A stretch of DNA of 33,756 bases from Oscillospiraceae bacterium (GTDB taxonomy: Bacteria > Bacillota > Clostridia > Oscillospirales > Acutalibacteraceae), in assembly GCA_015065615.1 (NCBI GenBank), contig SVPY01000030.1, positions 1 to 33,756 of the forward strand, read 5' to 3'. A model generated the notes under the pieces. The model was not told where the DNA came from. It did no database searches and saw nothing but the letters and a program-made list of their open reading frames with translations. Each line of letters starts with the position of its first letter. Positions within the stretch are counted from its first letter, which is position 1. The translations under genes and the position numbers were made by a program. Shown one piece after another: positions 9,481-17,416 of the stretch.

Positions 9481-9615
9481 AAGTACAGTGGGCAGTGACA
9501 GCCCCCATAACAGCGAAGCTGTATGTAATTTGCATAGCAAATTCCAGCAGAGGGGGCCGAGGTACACAGAGGGGGTAACCCCCTCCCCTACAATGTAATA
9601 TTAAACCTTCCACAT

Positions 9616-9709
9616 CGTAGGGACAGGTTTTACACCTGTCCACAACGCACATTGTGCGTTTTATAAATTGCCTTGCGGCAATCGGACAACAGTAAATGTT
9701 GTCCCTACG
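9616..9709. repeat. CGTAGGGACAG..GTCCCTACG element, copy 2
   Basis: The clearest full copy of this family. Its four hairpins stand side by side: GGACAGGT-ttt-ACACCTGTCC, AACGCAC-att-GTGCGTT, ATTGCC-ttgc-GGCAAT and GGACAACA-gtaa-aTGTTGTCC. The outer ends CGTAGGGACA and TGTCCCTACG are also inverted repeats, so the whole unit folds like a cloverleaf. Confidence 0.85.
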
Positions 9710-9907
9710 GTATTAATTATTTCAAACTTTCATCTAATCTCACGGACTGCCAATGGCAGCCCCTACAATGTAATCTCAAACCTTCGTCCATTCTCACGGG
9801 CGACTGGAATTTCGAAGAAATTTGGCGCCCCTACAAGGTGAGGATTCATAATTACGACGTCAAACAAAAATAATCTCAATTACATAAAATAAAAAAGGAG
9901 CTTTATT

Positions 9908-10837
9908 ATGCAGTTCAAAATCAAAAATCCCATCGACAGCGGCTGGTACGCCGACCCCGAGGCAAGAATCTACAAAGGCAAATACTACATTTACGCCACC
10001 AAATCCCGCCCCTATAAGGAGCAGTTAAATCAGGTCTGCTTCGTAAGCGAAAATTTAAGCGACTGGAAAAGAATTGACGATATTATCGATATGTCCACCT
10101 TCCCATGGGCGTGGCAGGCTGTGTGGGCGCCCACCATTATCGAAAAGGATAATAAATATTACTACGTTTTTGCTACCAACGATATCCAAAACGACAGTGA
10201 AATCGGCGGTCTTGAAATTGCGGTTTCCGATAAGCCCGAAGGTCCCTTCAAAGGTTACCTCGGCAAACCCTTAATAGGTAAATTTATAAATAAAGCTCAG
10301 CCCATTGACGCCCACCTCTTTAAGGATGATGACGGTACCATTTATCTTTTATATGGCGGCTGGGGTCACTGCAATATAGCCAGAATGAACGAAAATATGG
10401 ACGGCTTTGTTCCCTTCGAAAACGGTGAAGAGATTATTGAGATAACTCCCCCCGACTACGTTGAAGGCCCCTGTATGTTCAAAAAGGACGGAAAATACGG
10501 CTTTATGTGGTCGGCAGGCGGCTGGACCAACGGCACCTACCACGTAAACGTAGCTTTTGCCGATACCCCCTTCGGCCCCTTTGATGATTACAAGGTGATA
10601 TTGGAGACGGGCGGCAGCACTTTTGCCAACGGCCCCGGTCACAACGGCTATTTCTACATTCCCGAGGAAAATATATGGCTGAACGTTTACCACCGCCACC
10701 AGAACGGAATAAACGACGGCAACGCAAGATTTATGTGCCTTGATTTAATGGAATTTGAGGATACTTTCAAAATCAAACCCGTAACTATGACCACTGAGTG
10801 GGAATATGACGACGGCAAGGTTACAATTAAAAAGTAA
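9908..10837 (+). CDS. Glycoside hydrolase family 43 protein
   Basis: A 309-residue single-domain GH43 five-bladed beta-propeller enzyme. Family members release alpha-L-arabinofuranose or beta-D-xylose, and some act on beta-galactosides. The catalytic set is in place: base D16 in WYADPEAR, transition-state Asp D134 in QPIDAHLF and acid E186 in YVEGPCMF. H245 in GPGHNGYF is the usual central His. There is no signal peptide and no carbohydrate-binding domain, so it acts on imported oligosaccharides in the cytoplasm. AAGGAG lies about seven bases before the ATG, and a terminator follows 11 bases after the stop. It lies upstream of two GH95 genes but is separated from them by repeats. Substrate within GH43 cannot be fixed by eye. 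Confidence 0.92.
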   Translation: MQFKIKNPIDSGWYADPEARIYKGKYYIYATKSRPYKEQLNQVCFVSENLSDWKRIDDIIDMSTFPWAWQAVWAPTIIEKDNKYYYVFATNDIQNDSEIGGLEIAVSDKPEGPFKGYLGKPLIGKFINKAQPIDAHLFKDDDGTIYLLYGGWGHCNIARMNENMDGFVPFENGEEIIEITPPDYVEGPCMFKKDGKYGFMWSAGGWTNGTYHVNVAFADTPFGPFDDYKVILETGGSTFANGPGHNGYFYIPEENIWLNVYHRHQNGINDGNARFMCLDLMEFEDTFKIKPVTMTTEWEYDDGKVTIKK

Positions 10838-10847
10838 TGTTTAAGCT

Positions 10848-10880
10848 AAGAGGTTCGGAATTTCACCGAGCCTCTTTTTT
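10848..10880 (+). terminator. Terminator of the GH43 gene
   Basis: AAGAGG-TTCGG pairs with CCGA-GCCTCTT (10848-10876) around AATTTCA, followed by a T-run. Confidence 0.85.
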
Positions 10881-10953
10881 GCCTCTCCTACGCCCCACCC
10901 ACGGGAACCTCGGCTCCCCACAGCGCGCAACTCGCCTCCCTCTCCATTGTGTT

Positions 10954-11158
10954 CTCGGCTCCATAAATTCGAAGAATTTTAGCAAGGGGAGCTGGATTTT
11001 GAAAAGTGTCTTGTCCACTTTTCAAAAGACTGAGGGGTTGTAATTGAATTGAGATAATCTTTTCCCAACCCCTCCGTCTTTTGCTTACGCAAAATCCACC
11101 TCCGCCGTAGCGGCATAGACGCACGTAATCGCTTGCGATTTTAACAGTGGGAGGCGAG
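10954..11158. repeat. Paired-arm palindromic element, copy 3
   Basis: The left arm CTCGGCTCC..TGAGGGGTTG (10954-11040) includes a long perfect hairpin, TTTTGAAAAGTG paired with CACTTTTCAAAA (about 10997-11027). An AT-rich spacer (11041-11063) and the right arm CCAACCCCTCC..GGGAGGCGAG (11064-11158) follow. In the right arm the first hairpin is TTTTGC-tta-cGCAAAA, where the other copies have AATTTC-gaa-GAAATT. Fragments of further arms lie at about 10908-10950 and 11174-11205. Together these fill the gap between the GH43 and first GH95 genes. Confidence 0.8.
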
Positions 11159-11215
11159 TTGCCCGTGGTGAGGTACAACCCCTCCGAGTTTTACTTCGTA
11201 AACCCCACTTCCCCC

Positions 11216-11244
11216 TTGCCATAAAAAGGATTTTCCGCTATACT
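11216..11244 (+). promoter_or_regulatory. Promoter of the first GH95 gene
   Basis: TTGCCA (11216-11221) and TATACT (11239-11244) are 17 bases apart, about 30 bases before the chosen ATG. Confidence 0.65.
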
Positions 11245-11274
11245 TAAATAAACAAACAAAGGTCGGTGATATTA

Positions 11275-13560
11275 ATGGAGAATAAACTTTGGTATAAAAA
11301 CGAAGCCAATAAATTTGAAGAAGCACTGCCTCTGGGTAATGGTGCATTTGGCGCTATGGTTTACGGTAAAACCCAAAAGGAAAAAATCTCTCTGAATTTA
11401 GATACCCTCTGGTCAGGTAAGAAAACAGATTACGTAAGTGAAAACGCCACAGAAGCTTATAAGAAGGCTCAGAAGCTTACTTTAGAAGGCAAAATTAAAG
11501 AAGCCGAAGAGATTATGGCAAACGAGTTTCACAATATGTGGTCCGCTTTCTATTTGCCTATGGCAGAGCTTACTATAGAGAGAAGCCAGTGTGATAAATC
11601 TGATTACTACCGAGAATTAAATATTGAAGAAGCAATTACCAAAGCTAAATTTGGCAACATAGAAAACGAAGCTTTTATCAGTAACCCTGACGATTTAATG
11701 GTATTTAATGAAAAAGCAGGTGTAAAAACCGATTATACCCTCACTTTAAATTCCAAGCTCAAGAATATAATTAAAATCATTGATAAAAAGCTTATTTTAA
11801 ACGGCCGTTGCCCTACAGAAGGCGGCTCAAAATGGCAGGATAGCTCACCTAAAATGTTTAAGTATAAAAACGATGAGGGTGTTACTTTTACAGTTGCCAT
11901 CAAAATTTTAACCGACGGCGAAATTAAAAGCCGCGGCACCTATTTAACAGTGCTTGGCGCTACTAAGCTTACTTTACTTATTGCGGCAAAAAGCAGTTTC
12001 GTTTCTTTTGATAAGGAGTTTGACGAAAGTCATCAGGCTAAATGCTTTGATATTCTAAATAATGCGGAAAGCAATGGCATAGAAAAATTAAAAGAAAATC
12101 ATATTCTTGATTTTAAGGGTCTGTTTAATAAAACCAAGCTCGATTTAATGCAGGAAGAAAGCCCGCTCTCCACTCACGAAAGGCTTAAAAACTTCAGCGG
12201 CACCGACATTGGTTTAACTGAGCTTTTATTTAATTACGGCAAATATTTAACTATATCTTCATCAAGAAAAGGAACTCAGGCAACAAACCTGCAGGGCATC
12301 TGGAATGAGGAGCTTTTCGCACCCTGGAGGTCAAACTATACGGTAAACATCAACACAGAAATGAACTATTGGCCTACTTTAAGCCTTGGCTTATACGATT
12401 GCTTCGAGCCATTTATAAATCTTGTTAAAAAGATCTCGGTAACAGGTAAAGCTGCAGCTAAAAATTACTACGGCGCCGAGGGCTTTTGCGCCCACCATAA
12501 CGTAGATCTATGGGGTCACGCTTCTCCTGTAGGCGGCAAAAATAATATTGGCTCCAATTACTACGCAAACTGGTGCTTAAGCTCAGGCTGGATGAGTTCT
12601 CAGCTTTATTGGTATTATGAATATACTCTTGATAAGGAATTTTTAAAGGAAACTATATATCCTATATTAAAGGAAGCTTCCAAATTCTACCTCAGTGTAC
12701 TTATTGAAGATAAGGGTGAATATATTCTTTGTCCCTCCTCTTCTCCAGAAAATTCATATATTAACAAAAAGGGCGAAGTTTGCTGCCTTAATAAAAAGGT
12801 AACAATGAGCCAGTCCATTATTAAGGAACTTTTTGAAAACACAGTAACAGCTGCAAAAGAACTTAATATTGACAGTGAATTCACAGAGCTTTTAAATGAA
12901 AAAATTGAGAAAATCAATCCTTACCAAATTGGCTCCGACGGCAGACTTTTAGAGTGGGATAAAGAATATGCCGAAAGTGACCTCCATCACCGCCACGTTT
13001 CACACGTTTACGGTATTTACCCCGGTGAACACATCACAACAGAAAAAACACCTGATTTAGCAGAAGCAGTTAAGAAAACTCTTGAAGCAAGAGGCGATGC
13101 AGGCACAGGCTGGAGTTTAGGCTGGAAAATTAATCTTTGGGCAAAACTCAAGGAAGGCGACCACGCCTATAAGCTTATTTGCGATCAGCTTCACTTTGTT
13201 GATACCGCAGAAACCAATTATTCAGGTAGCGGCGGCACTTATACAAATATGATGGATGCTCACCCTCCATTCCAGATTGACGGTAACTTCGGTGCAGTTT
13301 CGGGTATAACTCAGCTTTTCATTCAGCACGAATGCGGTAAAATTAAAATTTTACCTGCTCTGCCTTCAATATTTAAGTCAGGCGAAATTAAAGGCATTAA
13401 AACTAAAGGAAATATTTCCGTTTCTGTTATTTGGGAAAATAATAAAGCTAAAAAGGTTACTTTCATTTCTCCCATAGAGCAAACTGTAAAGACAGAAATT
13501 GACGGAGAAGTTTATAAGCTTTCACTCAAAAAAAATAAAGAAACCGTATTGGATTTTTAA
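11275..13560 (+). CDS. GH95 alpha-L-fucosidase-type enzyme, paralogue 1
   Basis: A 761-residue enzyme covering the full GH95 fold: an N-terminal beta-sandwich starting KLWYK..EALPLGNGAFGAMVYG, an (alpha/alpha)6 barrel, and a C-terminal beta-domain. GH95 enzymes are inverting and remove alpha-1,2-L-fucose; some take L-galactose. The residues that activate water in this family match N358 and N360 in VNINTEMNYW. The acid is E492 in SSPEN and the conserved Asp is D669 in PFQIDGNFG. There is no signal peptide, so it works on imported glycans. I start at the ATG at 11275, not the in-frame GTG at 11266, because the AAAGGTCGGTGAT site then has normal spacing and the paralogue at 13839 has the same leader and start. 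Its own promoter and terminator make it monocistronic. Confidence 0.93.
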   Translation: MENKLWYKNEANKFEEALPLGNGAFGAMVYGKTQKEKISLNLDTLWSGKKTDYVSENATEAYKKAQKLTLEGKIKEAEEIMANEFHNMWSAFYLPMAELTIERSQCDKSDYYRELNIEEAITKAKFGNIENEAFISNPDDLMVFNEKAGVKTDYTLTLNSKLKNIIKIIDKKLILNGRCPTEGGSKWQDSSPKMFKYKNDEGVTFTVAIKILTDGEIKSRGTYLTVLGATKLTLLIAAKSSFVSFDKEFDESHQAKCFDILNNAESNGIEKLKENHILDFKGLFNKTKLDLMQEESPLSTHERLKNFSGTDIGLTELLFNYGKYLTISSSRKGTQATNLQGIWNEELFAPWRSNYTVNINTEMNYWPTLSLGLYDCFEPFINLVKKISVTGKAAAKNYYGAEGFCAHHNVDLWGHASPVGGKNNIGSNYYANWCLSSGWMSSQLYWYYEYTLDKEFLKETIYPILKEASKFYLSVLIEDKGEYILCPSSSPENSYINKKGEVCCLNKKVTMSQSIIKELFENTVTAAKELNIDSEFTELLNEKIEKINPYQIGSDGRLLEWDKEYAESDLHHRHVSHVYGIYPGEHITTEKTPDLAEAVKKTLEARGDAGTGWSLGWKINLWAKLKEGDHAYKLICDQLHFVDTAETNYSGSGGTYTNMMDAHPPFQIDGNFGAVSGITQLFIQHECGKIKILPALPSIFKSGEIKGIKTKGNISVSVIWENNKAKKVTFISPIEQTVKTEIDGEVYKLSLKKNKETVLDF

Positions 13561-13577
13561 ATTTATCTTTCCCTAAG

Positions 13578-13598
13578 GGAGGCTTCGGCCTCCTTTTT
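13578..13598 (+). terminator. Terminator of the first GH95 gene
   Basis: GGAGGC-ttcg-GCCTCC (13578-13593) with a stable TTCG loop and five T. The rest of the gap to the second GH95 gene holds a repeat remnant (about 13630-13735) with hairpin ATTTCGC-ata-GCGAAAT inside GGTAC..GTACC. Confidence 0.9.
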
Positions 13599-13781
13599 AT
13601 TTATCGCAATTTTATAGTAATCTATAAAATCCAATTTAATCTCTCGGTACGTCACATTTCGCATAGCGAAATATAATGCCGTACCCTACAATAGATTGAA
13701 GCCTTTCACTTATGTAGGGGCCACAAACAGCCCCTTAGACTTTCCAAAATCTTGCCTGCACCAACATACCATTTTTTCTTA

Positions 13782-13809
13782 TTGACATAATATTTATTTC
13801 CTTTATAAT
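13782..13809 (+). promoter_or_regulatory. Promoter of the second GH95 gene
   Basis: TTGACA (13782-13787) and TATAAT (13804-13809) are 16 bases apart. The leader AATAAACAAAGGTTGGTGATATT is nearly the same as that of the first paralogue. Confidence 0.75.
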
Positions 13810-13838
13810 GAAACTAATAAACAAAGGTTGGTGATATT

Positions 13839-16118
13839 ATGGAAAATAAACTTTGGTACAAAGCCGAAGCTACCTGCTTCGAAGAAGCTTTACCCCTTGG
13901 TAACGGTTCATTTGGCGCCATGGTATACGGCGGCACCAAAAAAGAAAAACTCAGCTTAAATCTTGATACTCTTTGGTCGGGCAAAAAAAGAACCTATATT
14001 AGCGAAAACGCCTCTGAGCTTTTCAAAAAAGCTCAAGAATTAGTCCTTCTCGGCAAAAACAGCGAAGCCGAAGAAGTGCTTATACGCAAATTTTATAATA
14101 TGTGGCCGGCTTACTACCTTCCTATGGCTGACCTTATAATTGAAAGGGATATAAAAACATTTGATTGTTACTATCGCGACCTTGATTTAGAAAAAGCTAT
14201 AACTAAAACTACATTTAATACCACAGAAAATGAATGTTTTATCAGTTACCCCGATAAAGTACTTATTTTTAGCGAAAATTCATCTACTCCTCAGAATATT
14301 GAAATTTCTCTTATGAGCCTTTTAAAATATGAAATTTCATTTAAAGAAAACACCTTGATTTTATCAGGCAGATGCCCCTATAAAGGCGGCAGCACTCTTG
14401 ATGCTGCATTTGAGGTACCTTATATATATGATGAAAACGAAGGAATAAGCTTTACAACCGCTTTAAAAGTGCTCACAGACGGTAGCGTTTCATTTGAAAA
14501 TTCTAAATTAAAAATTACTTCCGCAAAAAATTTCACAATTTTCACTGCTGCCGAAAGTAGTTTTAAAGATTTATACTCACCTTATGCAAAAAATCACGAA
14601 AATGAATGTCTGAATATTTTAAATAATGCCTTATCAAAGGGCGCAATTAAAATCAAAGAAGATCATATTAACGATTTTGAAAGCCAATATAAACTTACAA
14701 GTCTTAATTTACACAGCAGTAATATAGATTTACCAACTGACGAGCGACTTAAAAACCCAAACAAAGAAAACGACCTCGGTTTAGTTGAACTTCTTTTCTC
14801 TTACGGAAAATATCTTACCCTTTCTTCCTCAAGAAAAGGTACTCAGACTTCAAACCTTCAGGGTATATGGAACGATAAGCTCTACGCCCCGTGGTGGAGC
14901 TGCTATGCAGCTAATATTAACACCCAGATGAATTACTGGCCCACCTTGCGTTTTAACTTAGATGAATGCTACGAGCCTCTGATTTCACTTATTAAAAATA
15001 TTTCTGAAACCGGAAAAGAAACCGCTAAAAATTATTATAATGCCGAAGGCTTCTGTGCCCACGGTAGTACTGATATTTGGGGTCACACTTCACCTACAGG
15101 CGGACATTGGGACTACGCTCATCTTTACGCCTTTTGGCCTTTGGCTTCAGGCTGGCTTTGTACCCATCTTTTTGAATATTTCGAATATACACTTGATAAG
15201 GAATTTTTGAAAAACACCGCCTATCCTATTATGAAAGAAGCCTGCAAATTCTATTTAAGCCTAATCACTTTCATTGACGGCGAATATTTACTCACTCCCA
15301 CGGTATCACCTGAAAACAGATTCATCGATGATAACAATAAAGATACCGCAGTATGTAAAAAAACCGCTATGACTCAGGCAATCATAAAGGAATTATTTAC
15401 CGACACTGTAAAATCAGCAGAAATATTAAATATTGACCCTGATTTCAGAAGTGACCTTCAGGAAAAAATCGATAACATTCACCCTCACGTAATAGGTTCC
15501 GACGGCAGAATTTTAGAGTGGGATAAAGAATATAAGGAATTTGAAGTTGACCACCGCCATGTAAGCCATCTTTTCGGTCTTTTCCCCGGAAATCAAATTA
15601 CCACTGAATCAACTCCCAATTTGGCAGAAGCTGCCAAAAAAAGCCTTAACACCCGCGGTGACGGTGGCACAGGCTGGAGTTTAGGCTGGAAAATTAATCT
15701 TTGGGCAAGATTAAAGGAGGGTGAAAGAGCTTTAAAGCTTATTTTTAATCAGCTGAAATTCATTGAATCTTCAGAAAAAGAAATCGGTCTGAAGGGCGGC
15801 TCCTACACAAATTTATTAGATGCTCACCCGCCATTCCAGATAGACGGCAATTTCGGTGCGGCAAGCGGAATACTTGAGCTTTTCATTCAGCACGAATGCG
15901 GTAAAATTAAAATTTTGCCTGCCCTTCCCTCTGTTTTTAAAAAGGGCGAATTAAAGGGCATTAAAACTAAAGGCAACGTGAAAGTAGACCTTAAATGGGA
16001 CGAAAAAGGCGTTGAAGCCACCTTTGTCTCCCCCGTTTCTCAGGATATTTTAGTGGAAATCGGCGGTAAAGTTTTACCCCTGAGCCTTAAAGCAAACGAA
16101 ATCCGCAAGATTTTTTGA
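13839..16118 (+). CDS. GH95 alpha-L-fucosidase-type enzyme, paralogue 2
   Basis: A 759-residue tandem paralogue of the preceding gene, alignable along its whole length including the first residues MENKLWYK and the last beta-domain. The catalytic set is conserved at matching positions: N359 and N361 in ANINTQMNYW, E492 in VSPEN and D669 in PFQIDGNFG. Both copies should therefore be active. They differ most in the middle of the N-terminal domain (about residues 150-300) and in loops of the barrel such as GSTDIWGHTSPTGGHWDYAH against HNVDLWGHASPVGGKNNIGS, which lie near the active site and may change the sugar or aglycone preferred. There is no signal peptide. The ribosome site is AAAGGTTGGTGAT. 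No clear terminator follows; the gene runs into repeats. Confidence 0.93.
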   Translation: MENKLWYKAEATCFEEALPLGNGSFGAMVYGGTKKEKLSLNLDTLWSGKKRTYISENASELFKKAQELVLLGKNSEAEEVLIRKFYNMWPAYYLPMADLIIERDIKTFDCYYRDLDLEKAITKTTFNTTENECFISYPDKVLIFSENSSTPQNIEISLMSLLKYEISFKENTLILSGRCPYKGGSTLDAAFEVPYIYDENEGISFTTALKVLTDGSVSFENSKLKITSAKNFTIFTAAESSFKDLYSPYAKNHENECLNILNNALSKGAIKIKEDHINDFESQYKLTSLNLHSSNIDLPTDERLKNPNKENDLGLVELLFSYGKYLTLSSSRKGTQTSNLQGIWNDKLYAPWWSCYAANINTQMNYWPTLRFNLDECYEPLISLIKNISETGKETAKNYYNAEGFCAHGSTDIWGHTSPTGGHWDYAHLYAFWPLASGWLCTHLFEYFEYTLDKEFLKNTAYPIMKEACKFYLSLITFIDGEYLLTPTVSPENRFIDDNNKDTAVCKKTAMTQAIIKELFTDTVKSAEILNIDPDFRSDLQEKIDNIHPHVIGSDGRILEWDKEYKEFEVDHRHVSHLFGLFPGNQITTESTPNLAEAAKKSLNTRGDGGTGWSLGWKINLWARLKEGERALKLIFNQLKFIESSEKEIGLKGGSYTNLLDAHPPFQIDGNFGAASGILELFIQHECGKIKILPALPSVFKKGELKGIKTKGNVKVDLKWDEKGVEATFVSPVSQDILVEIGGKVLPLSLKANEIRKIF

Positions 16119-16193
16119 TTCGGCAAATATTATGACCGCAGGGTACATCGTTTACGCGACACCCTCAAGATCTGATAAATTTTAAAACAACAT

Positions 16194-16345
16194 CGTAGGG
16201 ACAGGTTTTACACCTGTCCGAAACAACGGTGTTGTTTTTATTGTATGGGGACAGATTTCTAACGAAATCTTGTGTCCGATTGCCGTCAGGCAATTAAATA
16301 AAAAAACGCTACGCGTTACGGACAGGAATAAATCCTGTCCCTACG
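16194..16345. repeat. CGTAGGGACAG..CTGTCCCTACG element, copy 3
   Basis: An enlarged copy with six or more mini-hairpins, including GACAGGT..ACCTGTC, AACAAC-ggt-GTTGTT, GATTTC-taac-GAAATC, ATTGCC-gtca-GGCAAT, AACGC-tac-GCGTT and GGACAGGA-ataaa-TCCTGTCC. Its right part (16273-16367) is repeated directly at 17069-17163. The rest of the gap from 16119 to the XRE gene holds repeat scraps (for example around 16366-16400) and no gene. Confidence 0.8.
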
Positions 16346-16438
16346 GTATATGATTTAAACCCCGCTTTGCAAGCAAATTACGGCGAAATGCTTCACATTT
16401 ACATCCGCCTCTACATGGGACTTGGCGCCTTTTTTCAC

Positions 16439-16654
16439 TTATCTGTTTAATTCCTTTTTATCGGTACGGTTCAAAATATAATCTACAGAAACTTTGTGGT
16501 AATCTGCAATTTTTATAAGAATTTCAGTAGGAATATCCAATTCCCCACGCTCGTAATTACTGTATACACGCTGACTGCAGGAAAGTATTTCTCCCATCCT
16601 CTTTTGTGTCAGGTCGCTGTCTTCTCTTAAATCTCTTATTCTTTTATATAACAT
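16439..16654 (-). CDS. XRE-family helix-turn-helix regulator
   Basis: A 71-residue Cro/CI-type DNA-binding protein that is almost only an HTH domain. The domain starts YKRIRDLREDSDLTQ and the recognition region is LSCSQRVYSNYERGELDIP. It ends VSVDYILNRTDKK, usual for short XRE regulators. I start at Met19 of the longer open frame (position 16654) because GGAG sits nine bases upstream and the domain begins right there; the extra 18 codons lie over the promoter. It is divergent from the DUF6809-like gene, and the shared 107-bp gap has an inverted repeat, so it probably represses both itself and its neighbour. No phage or toxin gene is adjacent. Confidence 0.85.
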   Translation of the reverse strand: MLYKRIRDLREDSDLTQKRMGEILSCSQRVYSNYERGELDIPTEILIKIADYHKVSVDYILNRTDKKELNR

Positions 16655-16684
16655 AAATATTATTCTCCTATATAAATTACTATC

Positions 16685-16739
16685 ATTATATCTCAGCGGA
16701 AAATCCACTATTGACTTTTAGCGGATTTTCCGCTATATT
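16685..16739. promoter_or_regulatory. Divergent promoters with a 12-bp inverted-repeat operator
   Basis: AGCGGAAAATCC (16695-16706) and GGATTTTCCGCT (16723-16734) are perfect inverted repeats. The right half lies between TTGACT (16711-16716) and TATATT (16734-16739), the plus promoter with 17-bp spacing. The left half lies just upstream of a minus-strand TATAAT (16685-16690) for the XRE gene. This is the layout of a self-regulating XRE operator; binding itself is inferred. Confidence 0.75.
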
Positions 16740-16761
16740 ATATATATAAGGAGGAATAGTT

Positions 16762-17055
16762 ATGTCTATAATCAAAGAATTTTATAACGGCAATATGCGC
16801 CCTACCGAAAGATATTTAGAGAAAAATTCAAATATGAGCGGGCTCTGCGATAAAATTGACGCCAACATAAAATCTGCCTGCGGCGATTTGAGCGAGGAAA
16901 AAGTAAAGCTTATCAAGCTTATTGAGGAGCAGTACACCGAGCTTTTGTGTATCTGTGACGAAGAGAGTTTTACCTACGGCTTTCGCCTCGGCGTTAAGCT
17001 TATGTGCGACGTCTTTTTCGGCAAAAGCGAAAATTTCAAGGCGGATACGTTTTGA
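16762..17055 (+). CDS. DUF6809-like small protein
   Basis: A 97-residue cytoplasmic, mostly helical protein. The first part, IKEFYNGNMRPTERYLEKNS, and the end, SFTYGFRLGVKLMCDVFFG, resemble the small clostridial family DUF6809, of unknown function, often encoded beside XRE regulators. The middle is a charged helix (EEKVKLIKLIEEQY) that could make a short coiled coil. A strong AAGGAGG lies about seven bases before the ATG, and the promoter overlaps the XRE operator. It could be a partner controlled by the regulator, but no toxin or enzyme motif is visible. The two genes are enclosed by 95-bp direct repeats. Family name is from memory of the motif pattern. Confidence 0.65.
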   Translation: MSIIKEFYNGNMRPTERYLEKNSNMSGLCDKIDANIKSACGDLSEEKVKLIKLIEEQYTELLCICDEESFTYGFRLGVKLMCDVFFGKSENFKADTF

Positions 17056-17068
17056 TTGGTACAACTGT

Positions 17069-17163
17069 TGTCCGATTGCCGTCAGGAAATTAAATAAAAA
17101 AACGCTACACGTTACGGACAGGAATAAATCCTGTCCCTACGGTATATGATTTAAACCCCGCTT
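17069..17163. repeat. 95-bp direct repeat downstream of the XRE/DUF6809 pair
   Basis: Matches 16273-16367 at 93 of 95 positions by my reading, in the same orientation, exactly 796 bases apart. It is the right part of a GTAGGGACAG-family element. The remainder of the gap to 17416 holds repeat scraps: a GCCGCC-aat-GGCGGC hairpin near 17230-17245 followed by CCCTACA, an AATTTGC-ata-GCAAATT arm fragment near 17274-17290, and a GGACAGGT..ACCTGTCC hairpin at about 17326-17345. No gene is seen. Confidence 0.9.
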
Positions 17164-17351
17164 GTAGGTGGCACCAAATTTCTTCGAAATTCCGGTTGTC
17201 CGTTAAGTACACGCCAAATTTATCGGACCGCCAATGGCGGCCCCTACATGAGATTTGCCGCCCTGCTGTATGTAATTTGCATAGCAAATTTCAGCAGGGA
17301 GCCGAGATGTGGAGATAAAATAAAAGGACAGGTATAAAACCTGTCCCTACG

Positions 17352-17371
17352 ATACCATACCATACCATACC
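17352..17371. repeat. ATACC microsatellite, four units
   Basis: Four perfect tandem copies of ATACC, followed by a decayed fifth, just downstream of the DegV gene and abutting a CCCTACG repeat end. Confidence 0.9.
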
Positions 17372-17416
17372 ATATTCAAATTCAAGCTCTAATTCAAATT
17401 ATTATTCTGTGCTCAT

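Noticed and set aside
16655-16708. 18-codon N-terminal extension of the XRE regulator
   Set aside because: It overlaps the operator and -10 box and has no ribosome site; the downstream ATG has GGAG and fits the domain start.
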